NCBI GenBank assembly: GCA_009363875.1
Contig: CM018680.1
Location: 66,248,639-66,312,638 of the forward strand
From: Mikania micrantha
Lineage: Eukaryota; Streptophyta; Magnoliopsida; Asterales; Asteraceae
Direction: 5' to 3'
Length of the DNA: 64,000 nucleotides
The translations under genes and the position numbers were made by a program. The notes under the pieces were generated by a model that saw only the letters and a list, made by a program, of their open reading frames with translations, ran no database searches and was not told the origin of the DNA. The stretch's first letter is position 1, and every line of letters begins with the position of its first letter. Positions 47,971-58,172 of this stretch are shown in pieces.

Positions 47971-48340
47971 AAAAGGATGTTTGTAAAAAAATATTTATCA
48001 AAATGAGTGTTTTGAAAAATATTTATCAAAATGGGTGTTTTGAAAAATATTTATCAAAATGGGTGTTTTGAAAAATATTTATCAAAATGGGTGTTTTGAA
48101 AAATATTTATCAAAATGAGTGTATTTTACTTATTTCTTTATTTTTAACAAGTTTATTATAATTTTTATGATTTAATAAAAATAGAAAAACTAAAGTGAAT
48201 TGATTAAAAAAGGAAAATGGTAATATGATATAATAAATTAGTTAAAAACATAGAAATAAATGAAAAGCATCCATTTTAATAAATACTTTTTCAAATCACC
48301 CACTCATTTTAGTAAATAAGTTTCTTACAAACACCCTTTT
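47971..48340. repeat. Inverted-repeat element with an internal 28-bp tandem array
   Basis: The 28-bp unit (TTTTGAAAAATATTTATCAAAATGGGTG) has about 4.7 copies at 47990-48120, with phase points at 48003, 48031, 48059, 48087 and 48115. The left end AAAAGGATGTTTGTAA is inverted at the right end (complement AAAAGGGTGTTTGTAA), and the right arm carries a matching ATTTACTAAAATGAGTG. T and A runs flank it. Confidence 0.75.
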
Positions 48341-48471
48341 AGAAAAAAAAAAAAAAACTCTAGATTTTTCTGGTTTCGTGTAATAACCGATCTCCCAAAA
48401 AATAGGAAGCGAGTACAAACCGTTAGGTTTTTAATCGGTTCTACTTTTCACCAGATAGGAACTAACGCTCA

Positions 48472-48771
48472 GTTCCCGAGTTTATTATAGGAGAGAAAAG
48501 AAAGAAAAAAAAAGAGAGGAAATAAAAAGAAAGAAAAGAAGGGAAATTCTTTCCTTATATTTCCTTCCAAATCGGAAAGAAAGAAAAACTATAAAATTTT
48601 GTCTAGTTTTTCTTTCATTTCCTTCCATTTTCTTCCTTAAATAAAACTCGAGAACACAACATTTGTTATTTTTCTTTCGCTTCATTCGTTAAATGAAACT
48701 CGGGAATACAAACAAGTTTTCTACTTTCCTTCCAATTCTCTTCTTTTCTCTCCTTAAATAAACTCGGCAAC
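48472..48771. mobile_element. Foldback MITE with purine/pyrimidine arms (300 bp)
   Basis: The left end GTTCCCGAGTTTATT pairs with the right complement GTTGCCGAGTTTATT. GGAAAG words occupy the left half and CTTTCC the right. It is the same family as 30755-31370. No exact target duplication. Confidence 0.6.
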
Positions 48772-50093
48772 ATAACCTAAAGTCGGTTCTGATTTATGTC
48801 TTTCGGTTCAGTTTTTAAACCGGTTTTTTCACTTCCAGCCCATCCAACGTTCACTTCCAATTTGCGTTTTTCAATAAGAGTGATGGTGGACACAAGTGAT
48901 TGGCCCATGTTTTTCGTGCCACGAAAAGTCACAGAGAACTGGCGACACCCTCGACAACCAATACGTCATCGTATCTGTCATTGAAACCTCACTTCACTCC
49001 ACGTATCTTACCAATTTCAACACTTCTACGCTCCCTTTTACTATTTTAGTTTTTTATTGATATTTATTTTAATTGTATGTTTAATGATTTTAATGCTATA
49101 TTGCACCGTTTTACAAGGACTCTAATAAAAATTACTTAAAAGTATGCCTTCGTGTATTCGATATAATTATGCAAAACCTACATGTAATTACGTGTAAAAT
49201 TCACGGTTTTGTGTTTAATCACCAATTTCATAACTACGGACTTGTTACTACAAGAAAATATATTTATAGTTATGATAAACATGATTTCAGCAAGTCATAT
49301 AGTGAAAAAAAATGTTATCACTATATATGTCTACTTTCTTTACTTTTTTTTTTTTGTTTGAGATATAAGAACCACGTGTTGTCACATTGGATTTTGGTAG
49401 AATTGGTGGAAAAGTTGACGCTCAATAAAAACCCTATGACGACGGCAACTTGTAATTATAGGTAAGATTATATATTTTTCTATTCTAACATGATGGAAAG
49501 AAAAAGAAAAATGAGCTTATCTATAAGAACATGTTGTCGTTATCAGACCCAAAAATCGGTAACTGGTCAACCTTGGCTAAAGGTTGTCGTGATCATCATC
49601 GTCATCAGCCTTCAAAAAGGGTGTCCAAATCTTCATCGTCGTTGGCAGCCAAAATTACAGATTGAAGAAGGTCTTATAACGATAACATGTTATCACTATG
49701 AAACTTGTTTTGTATAATATTATATACATACATTTACGTTAAAACTCCAGTTTTTAACGATAATCACAAATAATTATCACACAACTAAACGTCGATAATT
49801 ACACAGACACAAAAAATAAGAACTTAATTTGTTAATGTGAAATACCTTAAAGGGGTAAATCGTTTTTCAGAGAAAGTTCAAGGACTCAAAACTAATTATC
49901 GATCTTATGATATCTCTCTTCATAAATATAATGGAGTTGACTTTCTTGCATACAACTTAACTTCACTCCTCTCTCTTCATATGAAACCAGATTGCAGGTT
50001 CTATCAATTCCAACCAATCTTTCATCATCAAGAACTTGTTAAAAGTCATCATTAAAACCCAAAAACAGGTTTTAATCTTCATAAGCTTCAAAA
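48772..50093. other. Upstream region of the PUB gene
   Basis: The leader probably lies in about 49850-50093, where there is a CTCCTCTCTCTTC tract at 49966. A CACTA-like end (ACTACAAGAAAATAT, 49248) hints at a small eroded element up to about 49730, with repeated ATAACATGTTATCACTAT-type words. No other ORF is supported. Confidence 0.4.
49565..49570 (-). promoter_or_regulatory. W-box core (TTGACC) upstream of the PUB gene
   Basis: GGTCAA on the + strand. A second core, TTGACT, lies at 49937-49942. PUB22/23/24 genes are immune-induced, and W-boxes bind WRKY factors. Six-base motifs are common by chance, so this is only suggestive. Confidence 0.3.
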
Positions 50094-51338
50094 ATGGAGT
50101 TTGAAATCGAAGTTCCATCTCAATTTCTCTGCCCAATTTCCATGCAACCCATGAAAGATCCAGTCACAATATCAACCGGCATCACTTACGATCGAGAAAG
50201 CATTGAAAGATGGTTGTTTACGACCAAAAACACCACTTGTCCGGTCACGAAACAACCCTTGTGCGGGCCGTCCGGCACTGATTTGATCCCTAACCACACC
50301 GTCCGCCGGTTGATCCAGTCATGGTGCACCATGAACTCACACTACGGGTTCGATCTGATCTCGACTACACCAAAGAAGCCGGTCGACAAATCCCATATCA
50401 TAAAACTAATCAATGATGCGAAAAGACACCCACAGAACCAGATCAAGTGTTTGAGAAGATTGAAATCGATTGCACAAGTGATCGATAGGGGTAAAATGTG
50501 CATTGAGGATTCGGGTCTGTTCGAGTTCTTGATCATGGTCATATCAAATGAAAAAGAAACCGGGTTCGTGACTGAAGTCTGTGAGGAAGCCCTAACAATC
50601 CTTCACCGTCTCCAAATCACGGACTTCATGTTACAGAAAATCGCAATGGATAATGTGTTCATACTGTTAAAGTCGTTACTACATGTGATGAGAACTGGAA
50701 CCATGCAGTCTCGATCACATGCAGTAGCACTGTTGAGATCCGTTATCAAGATAACGGATCCAGCGTTGATAGCCGGGGTTAAACTCGAGCTTTTCGACCA
50801 AATGGTTCGAATATTAAATGATCACGTGTCTCACCAAACGATCAAAACCGCGTTAGAGCTCGTTGTTGAGATTGTTACATGTGGAAGAAATAGAGTAAAA
50901 GCAGCCGAATCAGGGATGGTCTTCGTTCTCATCGATCATCTGATCGGGGCATCGGACCGGCGGGCGTGTGAGCTGGTGCTGGTGGCGTTGGAGCAGATCT
51001 GCCGGTGTGCGGAGGGGCGGGCGAAGCTGGTGGAACACGCGGCAGGGCTGGCGGTGGTTTCTAAGAAGATTTTGAGGGTTTCTAATGTGGGAAGTGATCG
51101 AGCGGTGAGGATTTTGAGTTTGATTTGTAGGTTTTCTGCAAGTTTTGGTGTTCTTCAAGAGATGGTGGAGGTGGGTGTTGTTTCGAAGCTTTGTTTGATG
51201 ATTCAGATTGATTGTTGTGAGAGAACAAAGGAGAGGGTGAAGCAGATTTTGATATTGCATTCTAGGGTTTGGAAGGATGCTTCTTGTGTTCCTGCTCATT
51301 TGCTTTCATCATATCCTTCATTTATGAGTTTTAATTAA
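50094..51338 (+). CDS. Plant U-box E3 ubiquitin ligase, PUB22/23/24 type, 414 aa, intronless
   Basis: Transfers ubiquitin from E2 to target proteins. In Arabidopsis PUB22/23/24 dampen pattern-triggered immunity and act in drought signalling. Seen: the start MEFEIEVPSQFLCPIS; a U-box at about residues 8-82 (FLCPISMQPMKDPVTISTGI, TYDRESIERWL, CPVTKQ, LIPNHTVRRLIQSW) with the family's E2-contacting Pro/Ile pattern and no zinc ligands; then an ARM-repeat-like region (about 95-400) ending in GRNRVKAAESG, CRCAEGRAKLVEHAAGLAVV, KKILRVSNVGSDRAVRIL and HSRVWKDASC. The length fits PUB23 (411 aa) and PUB22 (435 aa). The reading frame is intact and the ATG is the first in frame. Residues around 280-320 are encoded by an unusually GC-rich patch (50930-51060). 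Which of the three paralogues it matches best cannot be told here. Confidence 0.95.
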   Translation: MEFEIEVPSQFLCPISMQPMKDPVTISTGITYDRESIERWLFTTKNTTCPVTKQPLCGPSGTDLIPNHTVRRLIQSWCTMNSHYGFDLISTTPKKPVDKSHIIKLINDAKRHPQNQIKCLRRLKSIAQVIDRGKMCIEDSGLFEFLIMVISNEKETGFVTEVCEEALTILHRLQITDFMLQKIAMDNVFILLKSLLHVMRTGTMQSRSHAVALLRSVIKITDPALIAGVKLELFDQMVRILNDHVSHQTIKTALELVVEIVTCGRNRVKAAESGMVFVLIDHLIGASDRRACELVLVALEQICRCAEGRAKLVEHAAGLAVVSKKILRVSNVGSDRAVRILSLICRFSASFGVLQEMVEVGVVSKLCLMIQIDCCERTKERVKQILILHSRVWKDASCVPAHLLSSYPSFMSFN

Positions 51339-51368
51339 ACTTTTATTTTATTCAAGTTTCAACAAGTT

Positions 51369-51569
51369 TTTTTTTTTCTGAACGGGCTGATTTAAGCCCA
51401 TACGGGCATACATCTAATAGCAGGCCCAGTTGTCACCCCTTCACCCATCAGATAAGCGGGAACCGGATAAACCCGTAAACCCTCCTTCCTGCTCAGATTA
51501 GAACCTCTGACATCAATTAGGTGCAGTTTCTCCCCTTTATTGCAATACCGCTAGGCTAGTAATCCTTTG
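51369..51569 (-). mobile_element. SINE (201 bp) in the PUB 3' flank, with a perfect 13-bp target duplication
   Basis: GTTTCAACAAGTT flanks it at 51356-51368 and 51570-51582. The - strand reads TAGCCTAGCGGTA (A box), GAGGTTCTAATCT (B box) and ends GCCCGTTCAGAAAAAAAA. It begins 30 bp after the PUB stop codon, so it probably sits in the 3' UTR in antisense. Confidence 0.88.
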
Positions 51570-51582
51570 GTTTCAACAAGTT

Positions 51583-52204
51583 ATTTACATGGATATATTA
51601 ATTAGTTTTTTTCATCAAAAACCTTTCAGCGTAGCTGTATTTGTGACTTTTCTTATGAAAGGTTTTGGTTCGTGTCTCTTTGAAAACAATTGCTCATTCG
51701 GTTTTGGTTCGTGTATCTTTGAAAACAATTGTTTCTGAATGAGCATAATGTTTTTTAGTGGTAGGTTTTCTTATAGTTTGATTAGATATAAGTGGTCTAA
51801 CTAATTTATATGTTAAAAAAATTAATTGTTTTTGCCTTTTCGGTACTTTTTCAAATATACCATTATTTTCAAACAAGAATTATATTAGATTTTTTAAATT
51901 TAAGTATCTAAAAAGTGACTTGGAGAGGTTGAGGGGAACTTGCATGAGCGGGTGATACATTCTTTTGGAAAGGTCTTTCCCAAGATGAAATCAAAAAGAA
52001 GGTTTGAAGTTATGATGATGAAAAAACTGTGTTTGTAACATTATATACAAGGTTAGTGATCTGGTTAACATAGAAGATTTTTGACTGATTAACGTGATCA
52101 TTCAGTGTCATTGCACAATTACGATTTTTTTTTTGGTTCGAGCTTGTTTGAGATAATAGTCATGGTTTCTAGGTGGTTTGAAGGATGGTTTTGGTTTTTG
52201 GGTG
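51583..52204. other. Intergenic DNA, nothing recognised
   Basis: A short local duplication of GGTTTTGGTTCGTGT (around 51660-51720) is the only structure seen. Confidence 0.4.
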
Positions 52205-52464
52205 TTCCGCTACTTGAGGTAGCAGAAGTGAGGTGACTTGGCAACCTATCAAACGTTGGAAAATCGAGTTAATGTCACATCTTTAGCGAAGAGGATTAAA
52301 TCTTCTAATTAGCAAGAAACCAGATCATTTGTTACCGAAATTAACAATTTTAACCCACTTCCGCTACTTGGAGTAGCGGAACATGAACATGTGGCAATTT
52401 CCCATGCTTCCACTGTGTCTGTTTTGTGTAATGTCACCCACTTCCGCTACTTGGAATATCGGAA
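52205..52464 (+). repeat. Three spaced copies of a 23-bp hairpin (TTCCGCTACTTGG-AGTAGCGGAA type)
   Basis: Copies lie at 52205-52227, 52359-52381 and 52442-52464. The middle copy is a perfect stem (TTCCGCTACT/AGTAGCGGAA with a 3-nt loop). The first and third carry one to two stem mismatches. Copies 2 and 3 share the preceding ACCCAC. The spacings are 154 and 83 bp. Confidence 0.85.
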
Positions 52465-52569
52465 GCCCGATAAACCAAAACAAACTTCGAAATCACCCAT
52501 TTTTCATGCATGAACGTCCAAAACACGTAGAAAAAAAAATTCCACAATTACTGTAAAACTTCTTGTTTT

Positions 52570-52785
52570 GTGCTACCAAGAGCACCTCAAAGGCGGTGCA
52601 TCCGAAACGGCTGCAAACGCCATGTGATGAAGGCCATTTATCACTCGTCAGGAGTTCCAAACCCAAACAAACGACGACGATGGTTGGCCCTCTACTGCTC
52701 TACACACAAACAATATAAATATACATTAAATTATTATTATTTTTTTGGTAACATGTTTTTGAAGAAAAATATAACATTGTTGTAA
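52570..52785 (+). pseudogene. Unidentified Cys/His-rich basic coding fragment, no ATG start
   Basis: I do not recognise it. The frame is open from the GTG at 52570 (no ATG until residue ~20). The first 50 residues look like real protein: CX4CX3H (CIRNGCKRH), a basic KRRRW patch and CX2H (CSTHKQ), which could bind zinc. After about residue 52 it turns into low-complexity Tyr/Phe/Lys. It could be one exon of a gene (AG at 52580 as a possible acceptor) or a captured fragment. Three hairpin copies lie 100-365 bp upstream. No downstream exon was found. Confidence 0.3.
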
Positions 52786-53137
52786 AAACAGTGTTTTTAA
52801 GTATAAATGAAAATATGATATATGCGAAAGATAAGATGAGATGTTATACGTGTTTAAATTAGTCAACATACATTGGAGATGGTGTAAGGTAGGAAAATTA
52901 TCTTTGAGTGATTGTCACAACTTGGGTAGATGGTCATTGGATGCATGTTAATTAATATTTGATAATTCTTCAAGTGGACTTTAAGAAAGGGGTGATTATT
53001 CGATGTGCGCTTTTCTAGATTTTATAACGCTTCAAATGAGTCTAGTTACGTAATATATAGAAATTGAATAAAAAGTGCCATACTATCGACCTTTTTCTTA
53101 TTATTTTTTTAACATCTTAACATCAACTTTTGCATTT
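52786..53137. other. Intergenic DNA, nothing recognised
   Basis: No supported features. Confidence 0.4.
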
Positions 53138-53149
53138 AATTTAGTAACC

Positions 53150-53417
53150 CGAAGTCATGCGAATTCAGCATTCTGGTTGGGGCTTCATCTTGTGACCGAG
53201 AGGTCATGGGTTCGAGCCCTATCAAGGGCAATTTAAAGGACATCCAGGTGAGGCAGGAATCTTAAGCTTAATATCGGGCCGGTTCTGGACCAATGGAGGT
53301 GAGAGTTTAGCCATTCCAAGGGTTATCATGCATCTGCTGTGGCCGCGTCTTACCTATGCCCGATGAACCTTGTTAAGACAATATACGTGGTATGTAGGAT
53401 CGTCGCCATTCAAAAAA
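53150..53417 (+). mobile_element. SINE (268 bp) with a 12-bp target duplication
   Basis: AATTTAGTAACC flanks it at 53138-53149 and 53418-53429. A B box GGTTCGAGCCC lies in GAGGTCATGGGTTCGAGCCC, and the 3' end is GTCGCCATTCAAAAAA. Its B-box region resembles the SINE at 56468, but the body is longer. Confidence 0.85.
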
Positions 53418-53631
53418 AATTTAGTAACCAGAACCTACTAAAAGTCAACTTGGCGCAAAGTAAACATCATCCGTAATGGTTTGACTTATCATTAATTTTC
53501 ACATACATTTAAGCTCAACAGTGGGCCCAAGGTATGAGATTAAAAATATGAGATATGATTGTATTAGATATTTTTTGGCTATAGCCCATAATATTGAAAA
53601 CTTTCAAATAATATTAGATAATACTACAAGA

Positions 53632-54600
53632 AAAAAATACATTTAGCGGCGACAAAAATCGGCACTAAAGATATCTAAAATCGTTGCTAATACTAATAGC
53701 GGCGATGGGTCACCGCTATTGGGTCGCCATCAAAAAAACATTGCTCATGACCAATAATTGCCGCAATTGTTTCATTTAACATACTAATTAATAGGCTCAT
53801 AGCACAACAAAACTAAACAAGTAGAAAGCCGTTTTTACTTTCATTATATAAAATACCATCATTAACTATAAACAACAACAGTCTTTGTGACATGATTTAG
53901 AGAACCACAAGAGCAACATATATGTTCCCCCTCCAATTTAGTCTATGATTAATAATTTAATATGAGCACAAGCGAGAGACAAGCAATAACACAGGCAATT
54001 AAACACAATCTTTTGTATTGAATTTAACAGTACCAATAACTTAGACAAACTATATATACGTTATGGTTTTTTTATAAATTTAAGTAGTATCAATTTTGTA
54101 AAACAAACCCGCAAAAAAATCCTATACAAATAAAAGAAAAAAGAAGAAAAATAAACCTTTAAGATCAGGAGCAAGTCCGATAGTGGGTCGGGGTTGGCAG
54201 GCAACAGACATCTGGCCGGAGCAGCTAGCGGTGACCCGAGGCAAGCTAGCAGAAGCTCGGGAGCAGCTATAAGGGCAAGCAACAGTGGTGGTTGGTGGCA
54301 AGCAGCTTGGCAAGCAAACAGAGCAGCAAGCAGTGACATAGTGATTTCGCCCAGCAGATCGTGCGTGCAAAGGGTCATTGGGAGGGAAATGGGAGGGAAA
54401 TGGGAGTGGAGGGAAAACTTACATCTTTTTATTCACCTTAGCGATAGTCGCCGCTAATGGTGAAGTTCAGATAAAACCCCAATCATTGGATGCACATTAA
54501 TTTCATGGTCAGATATGTATCGGGCCAAATCTGCGCGTTGATCGCCGCTACAGGGGGCGTTGTTGCTAATGGTGTCACCACTATTGACCTTTACCAAAGT
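53632..54600. mobile_element. CACTA-type element fragment with GCGGCGA subterminal words
   Basis: The left end TACTACAAGAAAAAAA is one base off the CACTACAAGAAA terminus. AGCGGCGA/TCGCCGCT words sit near both ends (53645-53735 and 54440-54590). The GC-rich interior (54170-54380) encodes only low-complexity Ala/Ser/Leu frames. The right terminus is lost where LTR-derived DNA begins. Confidence 0.55.
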
Positions 54601-54719
54601 CAAGGTTTTTGTCCTTTTGTAATCCCAATTCTTATTCAGCAAGTTTGGTAGATATTTCATGTTTAAAATATCTCCAAACCAGATCCTAAAGTTCAAATGT
54701 GAAAGGGGTTCAAGGGTTT

Positions 54720-55229
54720 AAAGTAGTTTTTGTTGGTTTTGCCATTTTCGCGATTATTTGTTCGGCTTTTTGCGTTTAATTTCAGGAATTGCTAATAATG
54801 ATCAATTATCACTGTCATGCTTCCAATTACATCCCATTATGATTATAATGGATTTAGGAAGTTTGAATTGACATGGATTTGCCAATTACGCTTGCCGAAT
54901 TGCCTTTTCGCAGATTTTTGCAATTTGACTTATTAAACTTAGGGATTCTTTGATTTCGTTATGTTATCACTTATTTCACTTCAATTCTTCATATAATTGA
55001 TATTAATCTGGTTTTGGACCCTTGAATTTGGTTTTTGGTCATTATTATAGAAATTTCGCGTAATTCGGCAATTCTACGCAGCATTATTTGTGATTTGTTT
55101 CATCTTGTAATTTCCTTACATATATACACAGATTCACATGTATACACATATTCAATCATGATGTAATTAATTAAAATGTTAATTCATGAATATAGGAAAT
55201 TACCTTGTAGTAAAGAACGAAATGTCACA
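54720..55229. repeat. LTR fragment ending ...GAACGAAATGTCACA
   Basis: Matches 60900-61437 over about 500 bp (shared words include GGAATTGCTAATAATGATCA and TTTGCCAATTACGCTT). Only one end is present, so it is a truncated copy of that LTR family. Confidence 0.6.
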
Positions 55230-55610
55230 TTATATTTGTTTATTAATTTGACATTACGATACCGATTACTTCCATTTTTTTGATTTATGATTTTTCACTC
55301 ATAAATGCCTTTTTTTTGAACATTTATTGCATATACGTTTCTAAAACTATTTATAATTGTATGATTTATCAAAATCTTCAATTGGTAGTTAATATCATAA
55401 TAATATACGACCTTTTTTAGTTGCACCTTTTTATTTATATTCAATACAATTTTGGTGCTTATGTTTGCAATTAGGTTATTAAATATTTGTTATGATACTA
55501 TTCAAAGAATATTATGTTAGTTGTGTTGTCAACATTTATTAGAATTAAAAACACAATATTTTTTTTACTAAAATGGTCTAATTTTATTACTCACTTTGAG
55601 CCCCCAAAAT

Positions 55611-56460
55611 TGTCACACCCCGTCAGAAACGACCAATCTCTTCAGGCGGAATATCGAGGGGTGAAGAAATTAAATCATACAACCATGGCAATTAAAATAC
55701 TAAAATCATACAATATAGTAAAAGAATATCTCAACAATTACAATCCAAAAATAAACTAAAACAAATGTAAAAACATTTCAAACATAAAAATTAACTAATG
55801 CTAGGTTTTATGTTTCTCCTAGCTTGCTGATATCACACTTGTACTAAGCTTGATTTTCATTACCTGAAAAACATGCTTAAACGGGTCAACTATAAAGTTG
55901 AGTGAGATCATAGGTTTTATAAAATCACAATTTGTTTATATAATCAAAACAATGTATTTTTATAATTACAAACATAACATCGTATGTGAATCTTGTATGC
56001 ATGCAAAATATACTGTTCACAAGAAGCCAACAACCAAATCTATGGTTGCTCCGCCCCCGATGCAATGTCCTAACACTAGACATTGTATATAAATAACATG
56101 CGCGTAACGTACATTCGTAGCCCTAACCGGGACAAATGAATGAGATGTCAACCCAATAGATCTATTAACATTACGGTTGGCTTCGCTAAGCTAATGGCGG
56201 TGTTAATGTAACGAGGGACTTACAGATGTGTTAAAATGAAAACCTCAAGCTAGGTCGTGTGCTCATGCATACATATAATATATAACCATTAACAATAATA
56301 TGCTAAGTATCCAATAGATACAAATCATAATTCAAATGCAAATATATTTTATAAAACATGTAACAAATAATTAGTTTTCAAATAATTGGCAAGTAGCATG
56401 TTTTTCACCTTGATAGTGTAAAATAAACATTAAATAAAAAATAGGCTATGAAACTCACCT
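55611..56460. repeat. Possible LTR end fragment starting TGTCACACCCC
   Basis: Starts with the same 11-bp terminus as the LTRs at 14050 and 58173, followed by unrelated sequence of similar AT-rich style. The other end was not found. Confidence 0.35.
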
Positions 56461-56467
56461 TAATTAT

Positions 56468-56588
56468 GTGGGAGTAGCCCACTTGATAGAGGCTTGCCTC
56501 TTAGATTGGGAGGTCATGGGTTAAATCCCATGTAATGTTGTAAATATGGTGTAATTTAGGTGGGAGTAAGCTTAGCCGTTCAAAAAAA
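56468..56588 (+). mobile_element. SINE, same family as 38116-38250
   Basis: GAGTAGCCCACTTGATAGAG (A box), GGTCATGGGTTAAATCCC (B box) and an end at TTAGCCGTTCAAAAAAAAA. No clear target duplication. Confidence 0.7.
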
Positions 56589-58172
56589 AAGATCGCTTTT
56601 CTAATAAATAAGTAAGCAACAAATGATCCTACCCTAATCCTTCAAGGATTAAACACATGCTTTAAAATAATTTTTATAATAACATAAATTTTAATACGAT
56701 TCAAATTATTATTATATATAACTAAATTTATTTATGTTGTGATAGTTTAACTATGCCCAATGTATTAAATGATTATGTTTTTCTCATATACTTATAATTA
56801 AAAGGATATATTATTTCACTTTCTCAATACCCATTTATTGTAATCATTTTTATTTATTTTATCCTAAATTCCATCACATGCATGATCCCTATGACTATAC
56901 CTTCACTACTACAAAACTAAGCAATTGTCACCAAAATTTATCATCAAAATAAATGATAGAAAATTCTCCTACTATTTTCCCACCAAATGCAAACTTAAAC
57001 TATTTACTTGCAAAAGTGGCTAAATGGTGAGAAATTTTACCACTTTTTATTTTTGGTAGCAAAATCGTAGGTAAATAATTAAAAGATAATTTACCGCCAT
57101 AACAGCGGTGGCAAAAAGAAGATTAAAAATTGGGGTGCACTGACCGTGAAAATTAAGCCACAAAAATTAGGGAAGGAACCATGAAAACTAATAAGGTTAA
57201 AAAATTGGGGGGAGCGATATTCTAACCATAGAAAAATAATTTCACTCGTTGCCTCTACAAACCACACAAAATTGGTGAATCAATTGCAACCTCACATGGT
57301 AAACGAGCATTGCAGCGTATGACTGACTGCAGTTGTTCGTGGTAAACAAAAATTGGTGAATCTATTGTAGTCGTACGTGGTCATCTGCCGGCCGGTGGGA
57401 TATATGTTTGCGTCATGATATTAGTGGGATATCTGTTTGCGTCGTGATATACGACCTATTGTAGTTCTCTCGGACACCACTTTTATTTACTGTTAAAAAT
57501 ACTTTGCATCCTGCTTTTGATAAGATATATCATATGGTTGAATTATGCCTAGAATTAAGTTTAATTTGAGTCGCTTCTTAATTGATGTGAAAATTAGTTG
57601 AGATCTTTGTTTATTCCTTTGGATTCTAGGGTCTATGTGTTTAGTTGAGGGTAGTTGAAGGGTTGGGAGTGATTCGGTAGTCATGTTCTATGGTTCGGTG
57701 GCATGGGATGCATGGCTCATTGTAGTTCAAATTATATGTATTTAATTAATGCTTGTTTTATCTGATTCTTGGTCAAAATTTAGCTTATAAATGGAATGAC
57801 ACTAATATATTATACTTAGATATGTCAAAAGTGATTAATGTTTATTAGAGATTCCATGTTTTAAGAAGTGATATATGGCAAACACAATCTCAAAGTGCAA
57901 CAGGAGCTTTAGGACTTCAACCTGAATTTAACATCAAAATGATTATTACTCTTGAAACAAGATCTCGGAAACTCTTCGAACTTTAACTGCTTGCTGGAGA
58001 AAATTATAAGTTAATTCAACCTTCATTTTTCATTTTCATCACTACATGAGTGCATGACATCATAAAATTAGGAATTACTCTCAAGATTGTTTGCATCAAT
58101 TTTCAAGACAACATATCTAACAAATTAACTAATTTAGTATTTATACTATGTAAAATGCAAACATGGATTAAT

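Noticed and set aside
47990..48120. CRISPR-like regular repeats
   Set aside because: The 28-bp units are directly adjacent with no unique spacers, and this is a plant nuclear sequence; it is a tandem array.
50910..51299. 129-codon frame on the - strand within the PUB gene
   Set aside because: Antisense shadow of the conserved U-box ligase coding sequence.
54061..54378. 105-codon Ala/Leu-rich frame on the - strand and an overlapping frame on the + strand
   Set aside because: Compositional by-products of the GC-rich interior of a CACTA fragment; both strands are open and neither matches a family.
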